The notes under the pieces: model-generated
Seen by the model: only the letters and a program-made list of their open reading frames with translations
What the model was told of the DNA's origin: nothing
Database searches by the model: none
In this document: positions 1 through 6,717 of the stretch, piece after piece
How positions within the stretch are numbered: position 1 is the first letter of the stretch
Layout: each line of letters starts with the position of its first letter
Position numbers and translations under genes: made by a program
From: JAVZYK01 sp049699715
GTDB taxonomy: Archaea; Nanobdellota; Nanobdellia; Pacearchaeales; UBA284
Direction: 5' to 3'
DNA length: 24,999 nt
Assembly: GCA_049699715.1 (NCBI GenBank)
Contig: JBNAVB010000010.1
Location: 1-24,999 of the forward strand

Positions 1-49
1 GTCGCATTCCTCCTATGCTTGAAAGCATAGGTATCCTGCGACTTATGTA
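1..49 (+). promoter_or_regulatory. Structured leader element of uL18 (copy 1 of a twin RNA motif)
   Basis: The 49 bases before the uL18 start fold into an outer 6-bp stem (1-6 with 37-42), a 5x5 internal loop (TTCCT at 7-11, TATCC at 32-36) and an inner 7-bp stem (12-18 with 25-31) closed by a TTGAAA loop. Seven bases, TTATGTA, separate the stem from the ATG. The same internal-loop sequence, spacing and start-site sequence recur before uL15 (1924-1974) with different stem sequences, so structure is conserved. An open frame also runs through it and ends in the TAA that overlaps the start (TAATG); this may be the tail of an upstream gene cut by the window edge, but the residues it would encode do not look like any ribosomal protein I know. 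Role inferred: cis-acting translational control or mRNA processing. Confidence 0.6.
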
Positions 50-556
50 ATGACAAAAAAATTAGAAAGAGTAAGTTTCAGAAGGAGAAGAGAGCGTAAG
101 ACAGATTATCACTCAAGAATCTCGCTTTTGAAGAGCAGGCTACCACGGATAATAATCAGGAAAACCAACAAATATATTATAATGCAGCTTGTTGAAAGCA
201 AGGAAGCACAAGATTCAACTATAGGTTATGCAAATTCATCGGAATTAAAAAAATTAGGTTGGAGCTACAGTTTTAAAAACTTGCCCGCGGCATATTTGAC
301 AGGCTTCTTGATTGCAAAAAAATCCGAAGAAAAAGCCAAAGAGGCGGTTCTGGATATAGGTTTACAGCGTTCCACTAAGGGCTCAAGAATTTATGCTGCA
401 ATAAAGGGCGCAATTGACGGTGGCTTAAAAATTAAATGCTCAGAGGAAATGTTGCCTAGTGATGAGAGAATAAAGGGGCAACATCTTAAAACTGAAACTG
501 CCAAAAACATTGACAAGAAAATAGGAGAAATCAAAGAAAAAATAAAGAAAATGTAA
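50..556 (+). CDS. rpl18: Large ribosomal subunit protein uL18 (archaeal L18)
   Basis: Encodes 168 residues of the archaeal/eukaryal-type uL18, which binds 5S rRNA in the central protuberance of the 50S subunit. The N-terminus is the basic, arginine-rich segment typical of the family (RRRRERKTDY at about 12-21), followed by the conserved RISLLKSRLPR stretch and the RNA-binding alpha/beta domain containing an LGWSYSFKNLPAAYLTG segment. The last 30 residues are a lysine-rich tail. The start ATG at 50 overlaps a TAA stop (TAATG) and lies 7 bases after a structured element. No Shine-Dalgarno sequence sits at normal spacing, so initiation may depend on coupling or the structure. uS5 follows after 13 bases, in the archaeal spc-operon order. 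Confidence 0.95.
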   Translation: MTKKLERVSFRRRRERKTDYHSRISLLKSRLPRIIIRKTNKYIIMQLVESKEAQDSTIGYANSSELKKLGWSYSFKNLPAAYLTGFLIAKKSEEKAKEAVLDIGLQRSTKGSRIYAAIKGAIDGGLKIKCSEEMLPSDERIKGQHLKTETAKNIDKKIGEIKEKIKKM

Positions 557-569
557 AGGAAAAAGAAAA

Positions 570-1385
570 ATGGTAAAAAAGGAAAAAGAACGAGAATTTG
601 AAAAGAAAGAAAAAATCAGGGAAGTGGAGGAAGAGAAAGTAAAGAAGAAATTAGAGCCTGTAGTTGAGAAAGAGTTGGAATTCGAAGAAAAGGAAGAAAC
701 AAAAGGGGTAAGAAGAGAAAGTAGAGAAGAAAGAGAAAAAGCTGAAAGAATCTCTTCATGGATTCCAAAAACCACTTTAGGGAAGGAAGTTAAGGAAGAA
801 AAAATCAAAAATGTCGATGAAATTTTTGAAAAAAATCTAAGAATTTTAGAGCCGGAGATTGCAGATAAACTGCTTCCAAACTTAGAATCAGATTTGATTA
901 ATATAGGACAAGCCAAGGGCAAGTTCGGCGGTGGCAAAAGAAGACCATGGAGACAAACACAGAAAAAAACCGCAGAAGGAAACGTTCCTACATTCGCTTG
1001 CATGGCTGTAGTTGGAGACAAGAATGGACATATCGGATGGGGATATGGCAAAGCTAAAGAAACTGTGCCAGCAAAACAAAAAGCAATAAGAAACGCCAAA
1101 TTAAATCTGCTTAAGATTAAAAGAGGCTGCGGAAGCTTTGACTGCATGTGTAACGAACCCCACAGCATTCCTATGAAGGCCGTCGGCAAAGTAGGGAGTG
1201 TTGTTGTCAAACTCATGCCTGCACCAAAAGGTACAGGATTAGTGATAGATTATGAATGCAAAAAAATGCTCAGGCTTGCTGGAATAAAAGATATCTATAG
1301 CAAAGCTTTTGGGCAAACAAGAACAAAAATAAATATGGTTAAGGCTACTGCAGAAGCCTTGAAAAAGTTGGATGAATTTGTCTAA
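570..1385 (+). CDS. rps5: Small ribosomal subunit protein uS5 with long charged N-terminal extension
   Basis: Encodes 271 residues. The archaeal uS5 body begins near W64 (WIPKTTLGKEV, the usual archaeal N-terminal motif). It continues through the dsRNA-binding-like S5 N-domain (about 107-190, with GWGYGKAKE) and the C-terminal ribosomal fold (PAPKGTGLV and the GQTRTKINMVKA segment near the end). Family members are usually about 210-235 residues. The excess is an N-terminal extension of about 60 residues made almost entirely of Lys, Glu and Arg. Cysteines at 187, 192 and 194 (CGSFDCMC) occupy the region that is cysteine-rich in many archaeal uS5 proteins. The chosen ATG follows uL18 by 13 bases after an A/G-rich run (AAAGGAAAAAG). 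A later start inside the extension cannot be excluded from sequence alone. Confidence 0.93.
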   Translation: MVKKEKEREFEKKEKIREVEEEKVKKKLEPVVEKELEFEEKEETKGVRRESREEREKAERISSWIPKTTLGKEVKEEKIKNVDEIFEKNLRILEPEIADKLLPNLESDLINIGQAKGKFGGGKRRPWRQTQKKTAEGNVPTFACMAVVGDKNGHIGWGYGKAKETVPAKQKAIRNAKLNLLKIKRGCGSFDCMCNEPHSIPMKAVGKVGSVVVKLMPAPKGTGLVIDYECKKMLRLAGIKDIYSKAFGQTRTKINMVKATAEALKKLDEFV

Positions 1386-1420
1386 CTGTAGGAATACTAA
1401 AAGTATTAAACAAAACAAGA

Positions 1421-1780
1421 ATGAAAAAAATAATTATTTTAAGAATAGCGGGCAAAATAGACTTGCATCCAGATATCAAGAGAACTTTCTATGAATTGAA
1501 ACTCGACAAGAAATTTGCTTGCAGGGTTCTTGAGGATAAGCCGGAGATTATGGGTATGATTAAAAAAATCCAAAACCATGTCGCTTATGGGGAGGCTGCT
1601 GAAGAAACTTTAAAGCAGTTGTTGGAAAAGCGGGCGCACAAGGACAAGAAGGATTTCAAACAGACTTTTCACTTGCATCCTCCTAGGGGGGGTTTCAAAA
1701 AAAGCACGAAACTAATGTGGCCTAGGGGGATTTTAGGTAAAAATGAAAAAATAAATGAACTTGTGCTAAAGATGCTATAA
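1421..1780 (+). CDS. rpl30: Large ribosomal subunit protein uL30 (short form)
   Basis: Encodes 119 residues of archaeal-type uL30. The N-terminal L30 fold (KIIILRIAGKIDLHPDIKRT) is followed by the MGMIKKIQNHVAYGEA segment and then the C-terminal signature HLHPPRGGFK. Most archaeal uL30 proteins are about 150-160 residues. Here the connector between the LLEKR helix and HLHPPRGGF is only about 14 residues, so roughly 30 residues of the usual insert are missing. The reading frame is intact and the conserved ends are present, so this is a compact form and not a broken gene. A 35-base gap separates it from uS5 and holds a small hairpin (AATACT AAA AGTATT). The long gap after it, 1781-1974, is unusual for this operon. 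Confidence 0.92.
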   Translation: MKKIIILRIAGKIDLHPDIKRTFYELKLDKKFACRVLEDKPEIMGMIKKIQNHVAYGEAAEETLKQLLEKRAHKDKKDFKQTFHLHPPRGGFKKSTKLMWPRGILGKNEKINELVLKML

Positions 1781-1923
1781 AAATGAATCACCCTGCGCTA
1801 AAGCGCGAGATCATGAATAAAAATGTTACAAAGAATTCCAAGGTTGAGAAGAATAGAGGGCAACATCAGCCCTCTTTCTTTTAACGAGATTCAGAAATTA
1901 ATTCAGAAATTAAATTTAGTGGA
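1781..1923 (+). other. Structured gap between uL30 and uL15
   Basis: In most archaea these two genes are nearly abutting. Here 194 bases separate them, of which 1781-1923 lie before the twin RNA motif. This part holds a GCGC-TAAA-GCGC hairpin and a strong hairpin at 1849-1880: AAGAA, a one-base bulge, then AGAGGGC pairing with GCCCTCT and TTCTT, loop AACATCA, followed by TTTT. It also holds a perfect 12-base tandem repeat (ATTCAGAAATTA twice, about 1888-1911). The strong hairpin followed by T-rich sequence could act as a terminator or attenuator. A 50-codon open frame also covers most of it (see next entry). Confidence 0.55.
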
Positions 1924-1975
1924 AGAAGGCAATTCCTCTCTCGCTAAAACCGAGGTATCCTTGCCTTTTATGTAA
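1823..1975 (+). CDS. Possible 50-residue small protein upstream of uL15
   Basis: An open frame runs from ATG at 1823 to the TAA whose last base is the first base of the uL15 start (TAATG), which would give tight translational coupling. The product would be basic at the N-terminus (MLQRIPRLRRIEG) with a helical middle containing a perfect IQKL-IQKL repeat. I recognise no family. Against coding: the frame passes through two strong RNA hairpins, including the twin motif, and the copy of that motif before uL18 is read in a different frame, so the motif is conserved as nucleic acid and not as peptide. It may be a genuine smORF, a leader peptide or a chance frame. Confidence 0.25.
   Translation: MLQRIPRLRRIEGNISPLSFNEIQKLIQKLNLVEEGNSSLAKTEVSLPFM
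1924..1974 (+). promoter_or_regulatory. Structured leader element of uL15 (copy 2 of the twin RNA motif)
   Basis: Outer stem of 7 Watson-Crick pairs (AAGGCAA 1926-1932 with TTGCCTT 1961-1967), extendable by a G-U and an A-U to 1924/1969. The internal loop is TTCCTC (1933-1938) opposite TATCC (1956-1960). The inner stem is TCTCG (1939-1943) with CGAGG (1951-1955), closed by a 7-base loop. After the core stem comes TTATGTA and then the ATG, exactly as at uL18. Internal-loop bases and the start-site sequence TTATGTAATGA are shared with copy 1, whereas the stem bases differ but still pair. This is the pattern expected of a conserved RNA structure. Confidence 0.6.
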
Positions 1976-2418
1976 TGAAAAGAAAAAGAACAAGACGTTC
2001 GAGGATTAGAGGGAGACGAAGCTGTGGAATGGGGGTTAGGAACAATTTGAGGGGGAAAGGTTCTTACGGCGGCAAGGGAATGGCTGGAACAGGAAAGCGG
2101 GCAGGACAAAAAAAGACGTGGGTTTTGAAATGCGCGCCTGGATATTTTGGCAAAAGAGGTTTCACTAGCCTTAAACAAAAAGCGGCACAAGCAAAGATAT
2201 CGGAAATAAACCTAGATGATTTGCAGTATAAGCTTCAAGAGTTCATCAAGCAAGGCAAGGCCAAAAAAGCCGTAGACGGGACGGAAATAATACTAGAAAA
2301 TTACAAGATTTTATCAAGAGGCGAAGTAAAGGAGAAACTATTTGTAAAGGCTTCTGCATTTTCAGAAAAAGCAAAAGAAAAAATAACAAAAGCAGGTGGA
2401 AGTGTTACGATAATATAA
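1975..2418 (+). CDS. rpl15: Large ribosomal subunit protein uL15
   Basis: Encodes 147 residues of archaeal uL15, a 23S rRNA-binding protein of the 50S subunit. The N-terminus is the strongly basic, glycine-rich extended region (KRKRTRRSRIRG at about 2-13, then GMGVRNNLRGKGSYGGKGMAGTGKRAGQKK), followed by the compact domain. That domain contains KRGFTSLKQK, the INLDDLQ segment and a C-terminal GEVKEKLFVKASAFSEKAKEKI region typical of the family. The ATG at 1975 is fixed by conservation of the basic N-terminus. It overlaps an upstream TAA and lies 7 bases after a conserved stem, with no clear Shine-Dalgarno sequence. secY follows after 20 bases, in the standard archaeal order. Confidence 0.95.
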   Translation: MKRKRTRRSRIRGRRSCGMGVRNNLRGKGSYGGKGMAGTGKRAGQKKTWVLKCAPGYFGKRGFTSLKQKAAQAKISEINLDDLQYKLQEFIKQGKAKKAVDGTEIILENYKILSRGEVKEKLFVKASAFSEKAKEKITKAGGSVTII

Positions 2419-2438
2419 TTAATATAATTTAATCAAAA

Positions 2439-3812
2439 ATGTCTTTCAAAGAGCTCGTAATTAATCTGCCAGAAGTAAAGGCTCCTGTTGAGAAAAAGCT
2501 CAACTTCAACACGAAATTGAAATGGACATTGATTATTCTAGTGTTTTTCTTTGTGCTTTCTAATATTCCATTATATGGACTGACAGAAAATGCTTTGAGT
2601 AAGTTTGAGTATCTTGCAATTATCTTCGGGGCAAGTTTCGGAAGCTTGATGTCATTAGGTATAGGGCCTATCGTTACTGCTTCGATAGTGCTGCAGCTAC
2701 TTGTAGGTTCAAAATTAATCTCTTTGGATTTAACAACACCAGAAGGCAAAAGATTTTTCCAAGGATTGCAAAAGGTATTAGCTATATTCTTCGCTATTTT
2801 TGAGGCAGCCATCTATGTGCTCATGGGAGGATTACAGGCTCGGCCGGGCTTTGAGCTGCTCTTGATTTTCCAGCTCTGTCTAGGTGGTATTTTAGTGATT
2901 TTTATGGATGAGGTTATCAGCAAGTGGGGTTTTGGCAATGGAGTTGGATTGTTTATTGTAGGGGGAGTTGCATGGCAATTATGTATTAGAGCATTTAATT
3001 TCATAGGGCCTGAGAAGACTTTACAGCCAATAGGTAAGATTCCTGTTTTTATTGTATCGCTGATCAATGCTGACACGACTGGTGCGCTCACAGCCTTCGC
3101 TGCCGTTGCTGCTACTGTTGTTATCTTCATTGTTGTGGTATACACTCAATCAATAAAAGTGGAAGTTCCGCTTTCTTTTGGCAGAATTCGTGGATTCGGG
3201 ATAAGGTGGCCTCTTTCGTTTTTCTACACGAGCAACATTCCAGTTATTTTAACTGCTGCGCTTCATGCTAATATAAATCTCGTTGCGATGCTCGCTGAGA
3301 GGGTTGCGAAACATCCAACGTTTTTAGGAAGTTTCAGCCCAGAAGGCACGCCGGTAAGCGGCATGGCATTCTGGATTTCTGCGCCGCCTGCTGGTTTAGT
3401 GGAACATATTGTCAAAGGCTCATTTGTGCCTGTGATGTTGTGGCAGTCTCTGATATATATTATATTTATGATTGCCGGATCGATAATGTTTGCTGTATTT
3501 TGGATGAAAACTTCTGGGCAGGATCCCCAGAGCCAGGCCCAACAACTGGCTTCGAGTGGATTACAAATCCCTGGCTTCAGACAAGACCCAAGAGTAATAG
3601 AATCAATATTGTCGAGATATATAATGCCATTGACCGTCATGGGTGGCGCTGCTGTTGGTTTGCTGGCTGCTCTTGCAGATGTATCTGGCGCGTTAGTTAG
3701 GGGAACAGGAATTTTATTGAGTGTCATGATAATATACAGACTTTATGAGGAAATCGCGCAGCAGCATGCCCTAGACATGAATCCTCTTGCAAGGAAATTT
3801 ATCGCTAAATAA
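2439..3812 (+). CDS. secY: Protein translocase channel subunit SecY (Sec61 alpha)
   Basis: Encodes 457 residues, the usual archaeal length, with about ten hydrophobic segments. This is the protein-conducting channel of the SecYE/beta translocon in the cytoplasmic membrane. Family landmarks are visible in order: an N-terminal amphipathic stretch before TM1, a plug region with IPLYGLTENALSKFEYLAIIFGASFGSLMSLG, the GIGPIVTASIVLQLL segment of TM2, the GNGVGLFI motif after TM4, the cytosolic loop ending in SIKVEVPLSFGRIRGFG, the RWPLSFFYTSNIPVILTAAL segment, and the C-terminal TM10 region. The gene sits directly after uL15, as in most archaea. It is followed by a DUF106 insertase gene, so channel and insertase are probably co-expressed. 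Confidence 0.95.
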   Translation: MSFKELVINLPEVKAPVEKKLNFNTKLKWTLIILVFFFVLSNIPLYGLTENALSKFEYLAIIFGASFGSLMSLGIGPIVTASIVLQLLVGSKLISLDLTTPEGKRFFQGLQKVLAIFFAIFEAAIYVLMGGLQARPGFELLLIFQLCLGGILVIFMDEVISKWGFGNGVGLFIVGGVAWQLCIRAFNFIGPEKTLQPIGKIPVFIVSLINADTTGALTAFAAVAATVVIFIVVVYTQSIKVEVPLSFGRIRGFGIRWPLSFFYTSNIPVILTAALHANINLVAMLAERVAKHPTFLGSFSPEGTPVSGMAFWISAPPAGLVEHIVKGSFVPVMLWQSLIYIIFMIAGSIMFAVFWMKTSGQDPQSQAQQLASSGLQIPGFRQDPRVIESILSRYIMPLTVMGGAAVGLLAALADVSGALVRGTGILLSVMIIYRLYEEIAQQHALDMNPLARKFIAK

Positions 3813-3865
3813 ATAAATCTTTAAAAAAATTTAATCAAAGAAATAATAAAAAGGAGAAAGAAAAA

Positions 3866-4312
3866 ATGTTTTTAGTGGATTTTGTGACGTGGAGTCCTCT
3901 AGCAAGCATGATTATATTCTCACTTGTGATAACTGCCCTGTTGACTTTTCTCTATAAAGTTTTGATTAACCAACAAAAATACAAAGAGCTCAGAGAAAAA
4001 CAGAAAGAGCTGCAGAAAAGAGTTAGAGAGGAAAAGGATCCTGAAAAGTTAGCGGCCATACAGCAAGAGATAATGAAGGTGAGCATGGAAAACATGAAAA
4101 TGACAATGAAACCCATGCTAATCACTTTTGTCCCTTTACTTTTGGTGTTCTCTGGACTGAAGTGGCTTTACATGGATGCCGCGAAAGTAGGGAACATAAT
4201 TTCATGGGGCGCTAGCTTACCTATAATCGGCAATGGGGCTGGATGGCTCTTGTGTTACATTATTTTCAGCTTTGTTTTCAGCCTTATATTCAGAAAGGTC
4301 TTTAGTTTGTAA
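3866..4312 (+). CDS. DUF106 membrane insertase of the YidC/Oxa1/EMC3 superfamily
   Basis: Encodes 148 residues with the DUF106 (archaeal Ylp1, EMC3/TMCO1-like) layout. An N-terminal membrane segment (about 12-35) is followed by a cytosolic, highly charged coiled-coil hairpin (about 40-85, KELREKQKELQKRVREEKDPEKLAAIQQEIM) with several methionines (MENMKMTMKPM). Two further membrane segments are near 90-108 and 123-146. Members of this family assist insertion of membrane proteins, the coiled coil contacting ribosome or substrate; that role is known for relatives and inferred here. An AGGAG sequence lies about 9 bases before the ATG. A 53-base A/T-rich gap separates it from secY. The adenylate kinase gene often found between them in archaea is absent. 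Confidence 0.85.
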   Translation: MFLVDFVTWSPLASMIIFSLVITALLTFLYKVLINQQKYKELREKQKELQKRVREEKDPEKLAAIQQEIMKVSMENMKMTMKPMLITFVPLLLVFSGLKWLYMDAAKVGNIISWGASLPIIGNGAGWLLCYIIFSFVFSLIFRKVFSL

Positions 4313-4341
4313 ATTCAGATTTTAGATTTAGACCACAAAAA

Positions 4342-4764
4342 ATGGAAAATCAAGGATTGGATGAAAGGAGAGTACAGAAAGAAATCTTACATATAAACCT
4401 CTTGGATGGAAAATTACATGAGTTAGAGCAACAGATGGTACTTCTAGAGAAACAAATAAACGAGCTCCAGCTATGCCAGCTCGCTCTAGATGAGATTAAA
4501 AATGTAAAACCAGAAACCGAGATGCTCGCTGCAATAAGCCCGGGGGTTTTTGTCAAGACAAAACTTAAGAACAATGATGAATTTGTTGTGAATACAGGAG
4601 CAAAGATTTTCTGCAAGAAGAATTCTAAGGAAACAAAAGAGTTCATGCAGAAAAAGCTTGATGAGGCTGTGGAAATTTATAATAAACTTTGTTCAGAGAT
4701 GAATTCTATTGTAGAAACGATGCAACTGTTGGAAAAAGAAATTCTCAAAAAAAGCAAAGGATGA
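4342..4764 (+). CDS. pfdA: Prefoldin subunit alpha
   Basis: Encodes 140 residues with the prefoldin-alpha architecture. A long N-terminal coiled coil (about 8-55) and a long C-terminal coiled coil (about 95-138) flank a beta-hairpin core (about 60-92) containing ISPGVFVKTKLKNNDEFVVNTGAK, which matches the family pattern of a GVF strand, a D-x-V-V strand and an invariant GA. Two alpha and four beta subunits form the hexameric jellyfish-shaped co-chaperone that captures unfolded proteins for the thermosome. The gene ends two bases from the stop of a convergent gene, so transcription of the ribosomal-protein module probably ends here. No beta subunit gene is in the window. Confidence 0.85.
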   Translation: MENQGLDERRVQKEILHINLLDGKLHELEQQMVLLEKQINELQLCQLALDEIKNVKPETEMLAAISPGVFVKTKLKNNDEFVVNTGAKIFCKKNSKETKEFMQKKLDEAVEIYNKLCSEMNSIVETMQLLEKEILKKSKG

Positions 4765-4766
4765 GT

Positions 4767-5600
4767 TTAGTCAAATATAAATGGATAGTTATCTTTCAGC
4801 GCTTCTATGAAAGATTTCCTCATAAATAATCCGAGTTCTGAGATGATCCCTGTAACGAGTTGTGGATCTATCTTCTCGAAGGCGGGATTTAAAATTTTTA
4901 CGCCCTTAGGAGGATTGGGCCATATTTCATTAGTATTCCTCATCTCAATCTTTTCTTCAATGCCATAGATTGCCTTCGAATCAAATTTCCAAGAATCTGT
5001 TGCAACATATAACGGAACGCTTCTCTGCTTGGCCATTATTGCAATCATCTCGCTGCCGATCTTATTGTATATCTTTGTTGAGGTTATCGCATCACAGCCA
5101 AAGAAAGCAATGTCGGTCTTTTTTAGAGCTATTCTTGCTGCTGAATCCACATACAAAGTTACTGGAATGTGGGCTTTTGCAAGTTGCGATGCTGTGAGGC
5201 GCCCTTGATATAAAGGCCTTGTCTCTGTGCAATGAACTTGAAATTTTTTGCCTTGTTTCTTGGCTTCCATCAGAATCGCCATTACAGTGTTTGAATGGCA
5301 ATGAGTATATACCGTTGAGTTGTCCTCTATCAGTTCTGCACCAATCTTTACTATTTTTTTTCTTGCAGAATCAAAGTGCTCTAATGCTCTTGAAACTCCG
5401 GTCCTTATGTCATCAAAGGAGAAAACAAACTTGATTGTATTGCGCAAGCAAGGTTCTGTAGGCCTCAAACCTATCAATTGTTTGACGGCAGATTTATCGT
5501 GCCTTAACAACAAAGCCTGTGCCGCTGCCTTCGCCACATTTTCAGCGCCCTGAATTTCCAAGGTTTTAATAGCTTTACAAATCCTGTGGAATTTATCCAT
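4767..5600 (-). CDS. eIF2B-alpha family protein, probable ribose-1,5-bisphosphate isomerase
   Basis: With the start at 5600 the product is 277 residues, the size of the archaeal R15P isomerase / eIF2B-alpha-like family. Motifs include LRPTEP near 45-50, THCHSNTV with C101, TETRPLYQGRLTA near 125-136, VDSAAR near 151-156, FFGCDAIT with D170, and NKIGSEMIA. C101 and D170 correspond to the catalytic Cys/Asp pair of this isomerase family. THCHS plus the TETRP-GR segment fits R15P isomerase better than methylthioribose-1-phosphate isomerase. In archaea this enzyme works with AMP phosphorylase and form III RuBisCO in nucleotide salvage; neither partner is in the window. The open frame extends upstream to 5948, but AAAAAGGAG lies 10 bases before the 5600 ATG and the extra part has no family similarity I can see. 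Confidence 0.72.
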   Translation of the reverse strand: MDKFHRICKAIKTLEIQGAENVAKAAAQALLLRHDKSAVKQLIGLRPTEPCLRNTIKFVFSFDDIRTGVSRALEHFDSARKKIVKIGAELIEDNSTVYTHCHSNTVMAILMEAKKQGKKFQVHCTETRPLYQGRLTASQLAKAHIPVTLYVDSAARIALKKTDIAFFGCDAITSTKIYNKIGSEMIAIMAKQRSVPLYVATDSWKFDSKAIYGIEEKIEMRNTNEIWPNPPKGVKILNPAFEKIDPQLVTGIISELGLFMRKSFIEALKDNYPFIFD

Positions 5601-5784
5601 CTTAATATTACTCCTTTTTATTTGTACTATTCTATACATATTATAATAAATAAGATTATTAAAAACTTTTGTATGGCCTTGTAGTGCTTCTATTGAGGGT
5701 TTCGGAAAGCTTTTTAAAAGACAAAGCCCATATCGATATACTGGGTAATATAAAGTAAAGTAGACTGAAAAAAAGATCGGAAAA
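5601..5784. promoter_or_regulatory. Divergent promoter region of the isomerase and SpoIIM-like genes
   Basis: This is a 184-base gap between divergent genes. For the minus-strand isomerase, a TATA-like TTTTTAATAATC (about 5655-5665) would start transcription near 5634, upstream of the AAAAAGGAG ribosome-binding site at 5611-5619. For the plus-strand gene there are two candidates: TTTTTAAAAG at 5711-5720 and TAATATAAAG at 5746-5755. The second predicts a start near 5776, giving a short leader. Between them lies TATCGATA (5731-5738) within CCCA...TGGG (5727-5745), a possible operator. No RNA gene is seen. Confidence 0.45.
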
Positions 5785-6672
5785 ATGCTTGAAACACTTC
5801 TGAATCCAAGAAAGGCCGAAAGAAGACCTTGGGAGATGATACTTATAGGGATATTATACGCAACAATTTCTCTTTTTTTAGTTGACTTCTTATTTTTGAA
5901 AAATTTTGTATTTGAGAAATATGTTAGCATGCTAATAGTGTGCTTCACAGTAATATTCTCTATTCCATTTTTTTTCTATATGATTAAGAATGAGGAGGAG
6001 AAAGACACAAGGATAAAATCTGAGAAAAATTTACTGAAGGAACATGGAAGGGCCCTTGCAGCATTGTGTTTTCTGTTCATAGGCTACGTCATCGCTTTTT
6101 CTGTACTTTTTGTTGTGCTACCTAAGGATACTACCAATGCAAATTTTAAGGCACAGATAGAAACTTATTGCTCAATCAATGCAAGATATAACGTAGAGCA
6201 ATGCATTGAAAATGCCGTGAGTGATAAATATCTTGGAAGGGTAGTCGCATTAAAGCAAACAGTGAATATAAAAGAAGGGATGAACCGTATTTCTACTATT
6301 CTGTCGAATAATTTTTATGTTTTATTATTCTCTTTGCTTTTTTCTTTCCTATTCGGCGCAGGGGCGATATTTATTCTTGTGTGGAATGCAAGTGTTATTG
6401 CATCTGCTGTAGGAATTTTTGCTAGGGGGGATTTAGCCAATCTTCCTTGGGGTTTGGGCAGATATATGCTCCACGGCCTGCCCGAAATCGCATCTTATTT
6501 TGTCGTTGCTTTGGCCGGCGGTATTATCGGTTCGGCCTTGATTAAGCATGAGTTCGGCCGCGAACGATTCTGGCATATTTTACAAGACTCTTTAGATTTG
6601 GTAATTCTTGCTTTGGTGGTTCTAATTGTCTCAACTTTCATAGAAGTTTTTATAACTCCCCTCTTATTTTGA
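5785..6672 (+). CDS. SpoIIM / DUF95-family integral membrane protein
   Basis: Encodes 295 residues with about six hydrophobic segments (near 20-38, 45-66, 91-112, 170-190, 195-215 and the C-terminal 265-290), plus a well conserved stretch HGLPEIASYFVVALAGGIIGSALI. This H-G-x-P-E motif and the following glycine-rich membrane helix are the signature of the stage II sporulation protein M / DUF95 family, widespread in archaea with no settled function. An extracytoplasmic loop (about 113-168) holds two cysteines that could form a disulphide. It lies at the head of a plus-strand series leading to a flippase and AglB, but a 45-base gap with a TATA-like TTTATATCTTAA follows it, so cotranscription is uncertain. 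I assign no substrate. Confidence 0.75.
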   Translation: MLETLLNPRKAERRPWEMILIGILYATISLFLVDFLFLKNFVFEKYVSMLIVCFTVIFSIPFFFYMIKNEEEKDTRIKSEKNLLKEHGRALAALCFLFIGYVIAFSVLFVVLPKDTTNANFKAQIETYCSINARYNVEQCIENAVSDKYLGRVVALKQTVNIKEGMNRISTILSNNFYVLLFSLLFSFLFGAGAIFILVWNASVIASAVGIFARGDLANLPWGLGRYMLHGLPEIASYFVVALAGGIIGSALIKHEFGRERFWHILQDSLDLVILALVVLIVSTFIEVFITPLLF

Positions 6673-6717
6673 TTTATATCTTAATTATGCAATATCATTG
6701 AACAATAAAAATAAAAA
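6672..6717 (+). promoter_or_regulatory. Candidate promoter before the first flippase
   Basis: TTTATATCTTAA begins at about 6672, right at the SpoIIM-like stop. A start about 26 bases on falls near 6703, leaving a leader of about 15 bases before the flippase ATG at 6718. The rest of the gap is A-rich with no hairpin. The call rests on sequence and spacing alone. Confidence 0.4.

Noticed and set aside
1..49. Bulge-helix-bulge motif in the uL18 leader
   Set aside because: TTCCT and TATCC cannot form the central 4-bp helix; it is a symmetric internal loop and not a splice motif.
440..1216. Long 258-codon open frame on the minus strand across uL18 and uS5
   Set aside because: It is antisense to the A/G-rich Lys/Glu codons of uS5, is low in complexity (Ser/Phe/Leu-rich) and matches no family, whereas both plus-strand genes are clear ribosomal proteins.
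5601..5948. 116-residue N-terminal extension of the eIF2B-like isomerase
   Set aside because: The family starts at the internal ATG at 5600, which has AAAAAGGAG upstream; the extension would run through the divergent promoter and into the SpoIIM-like gene.
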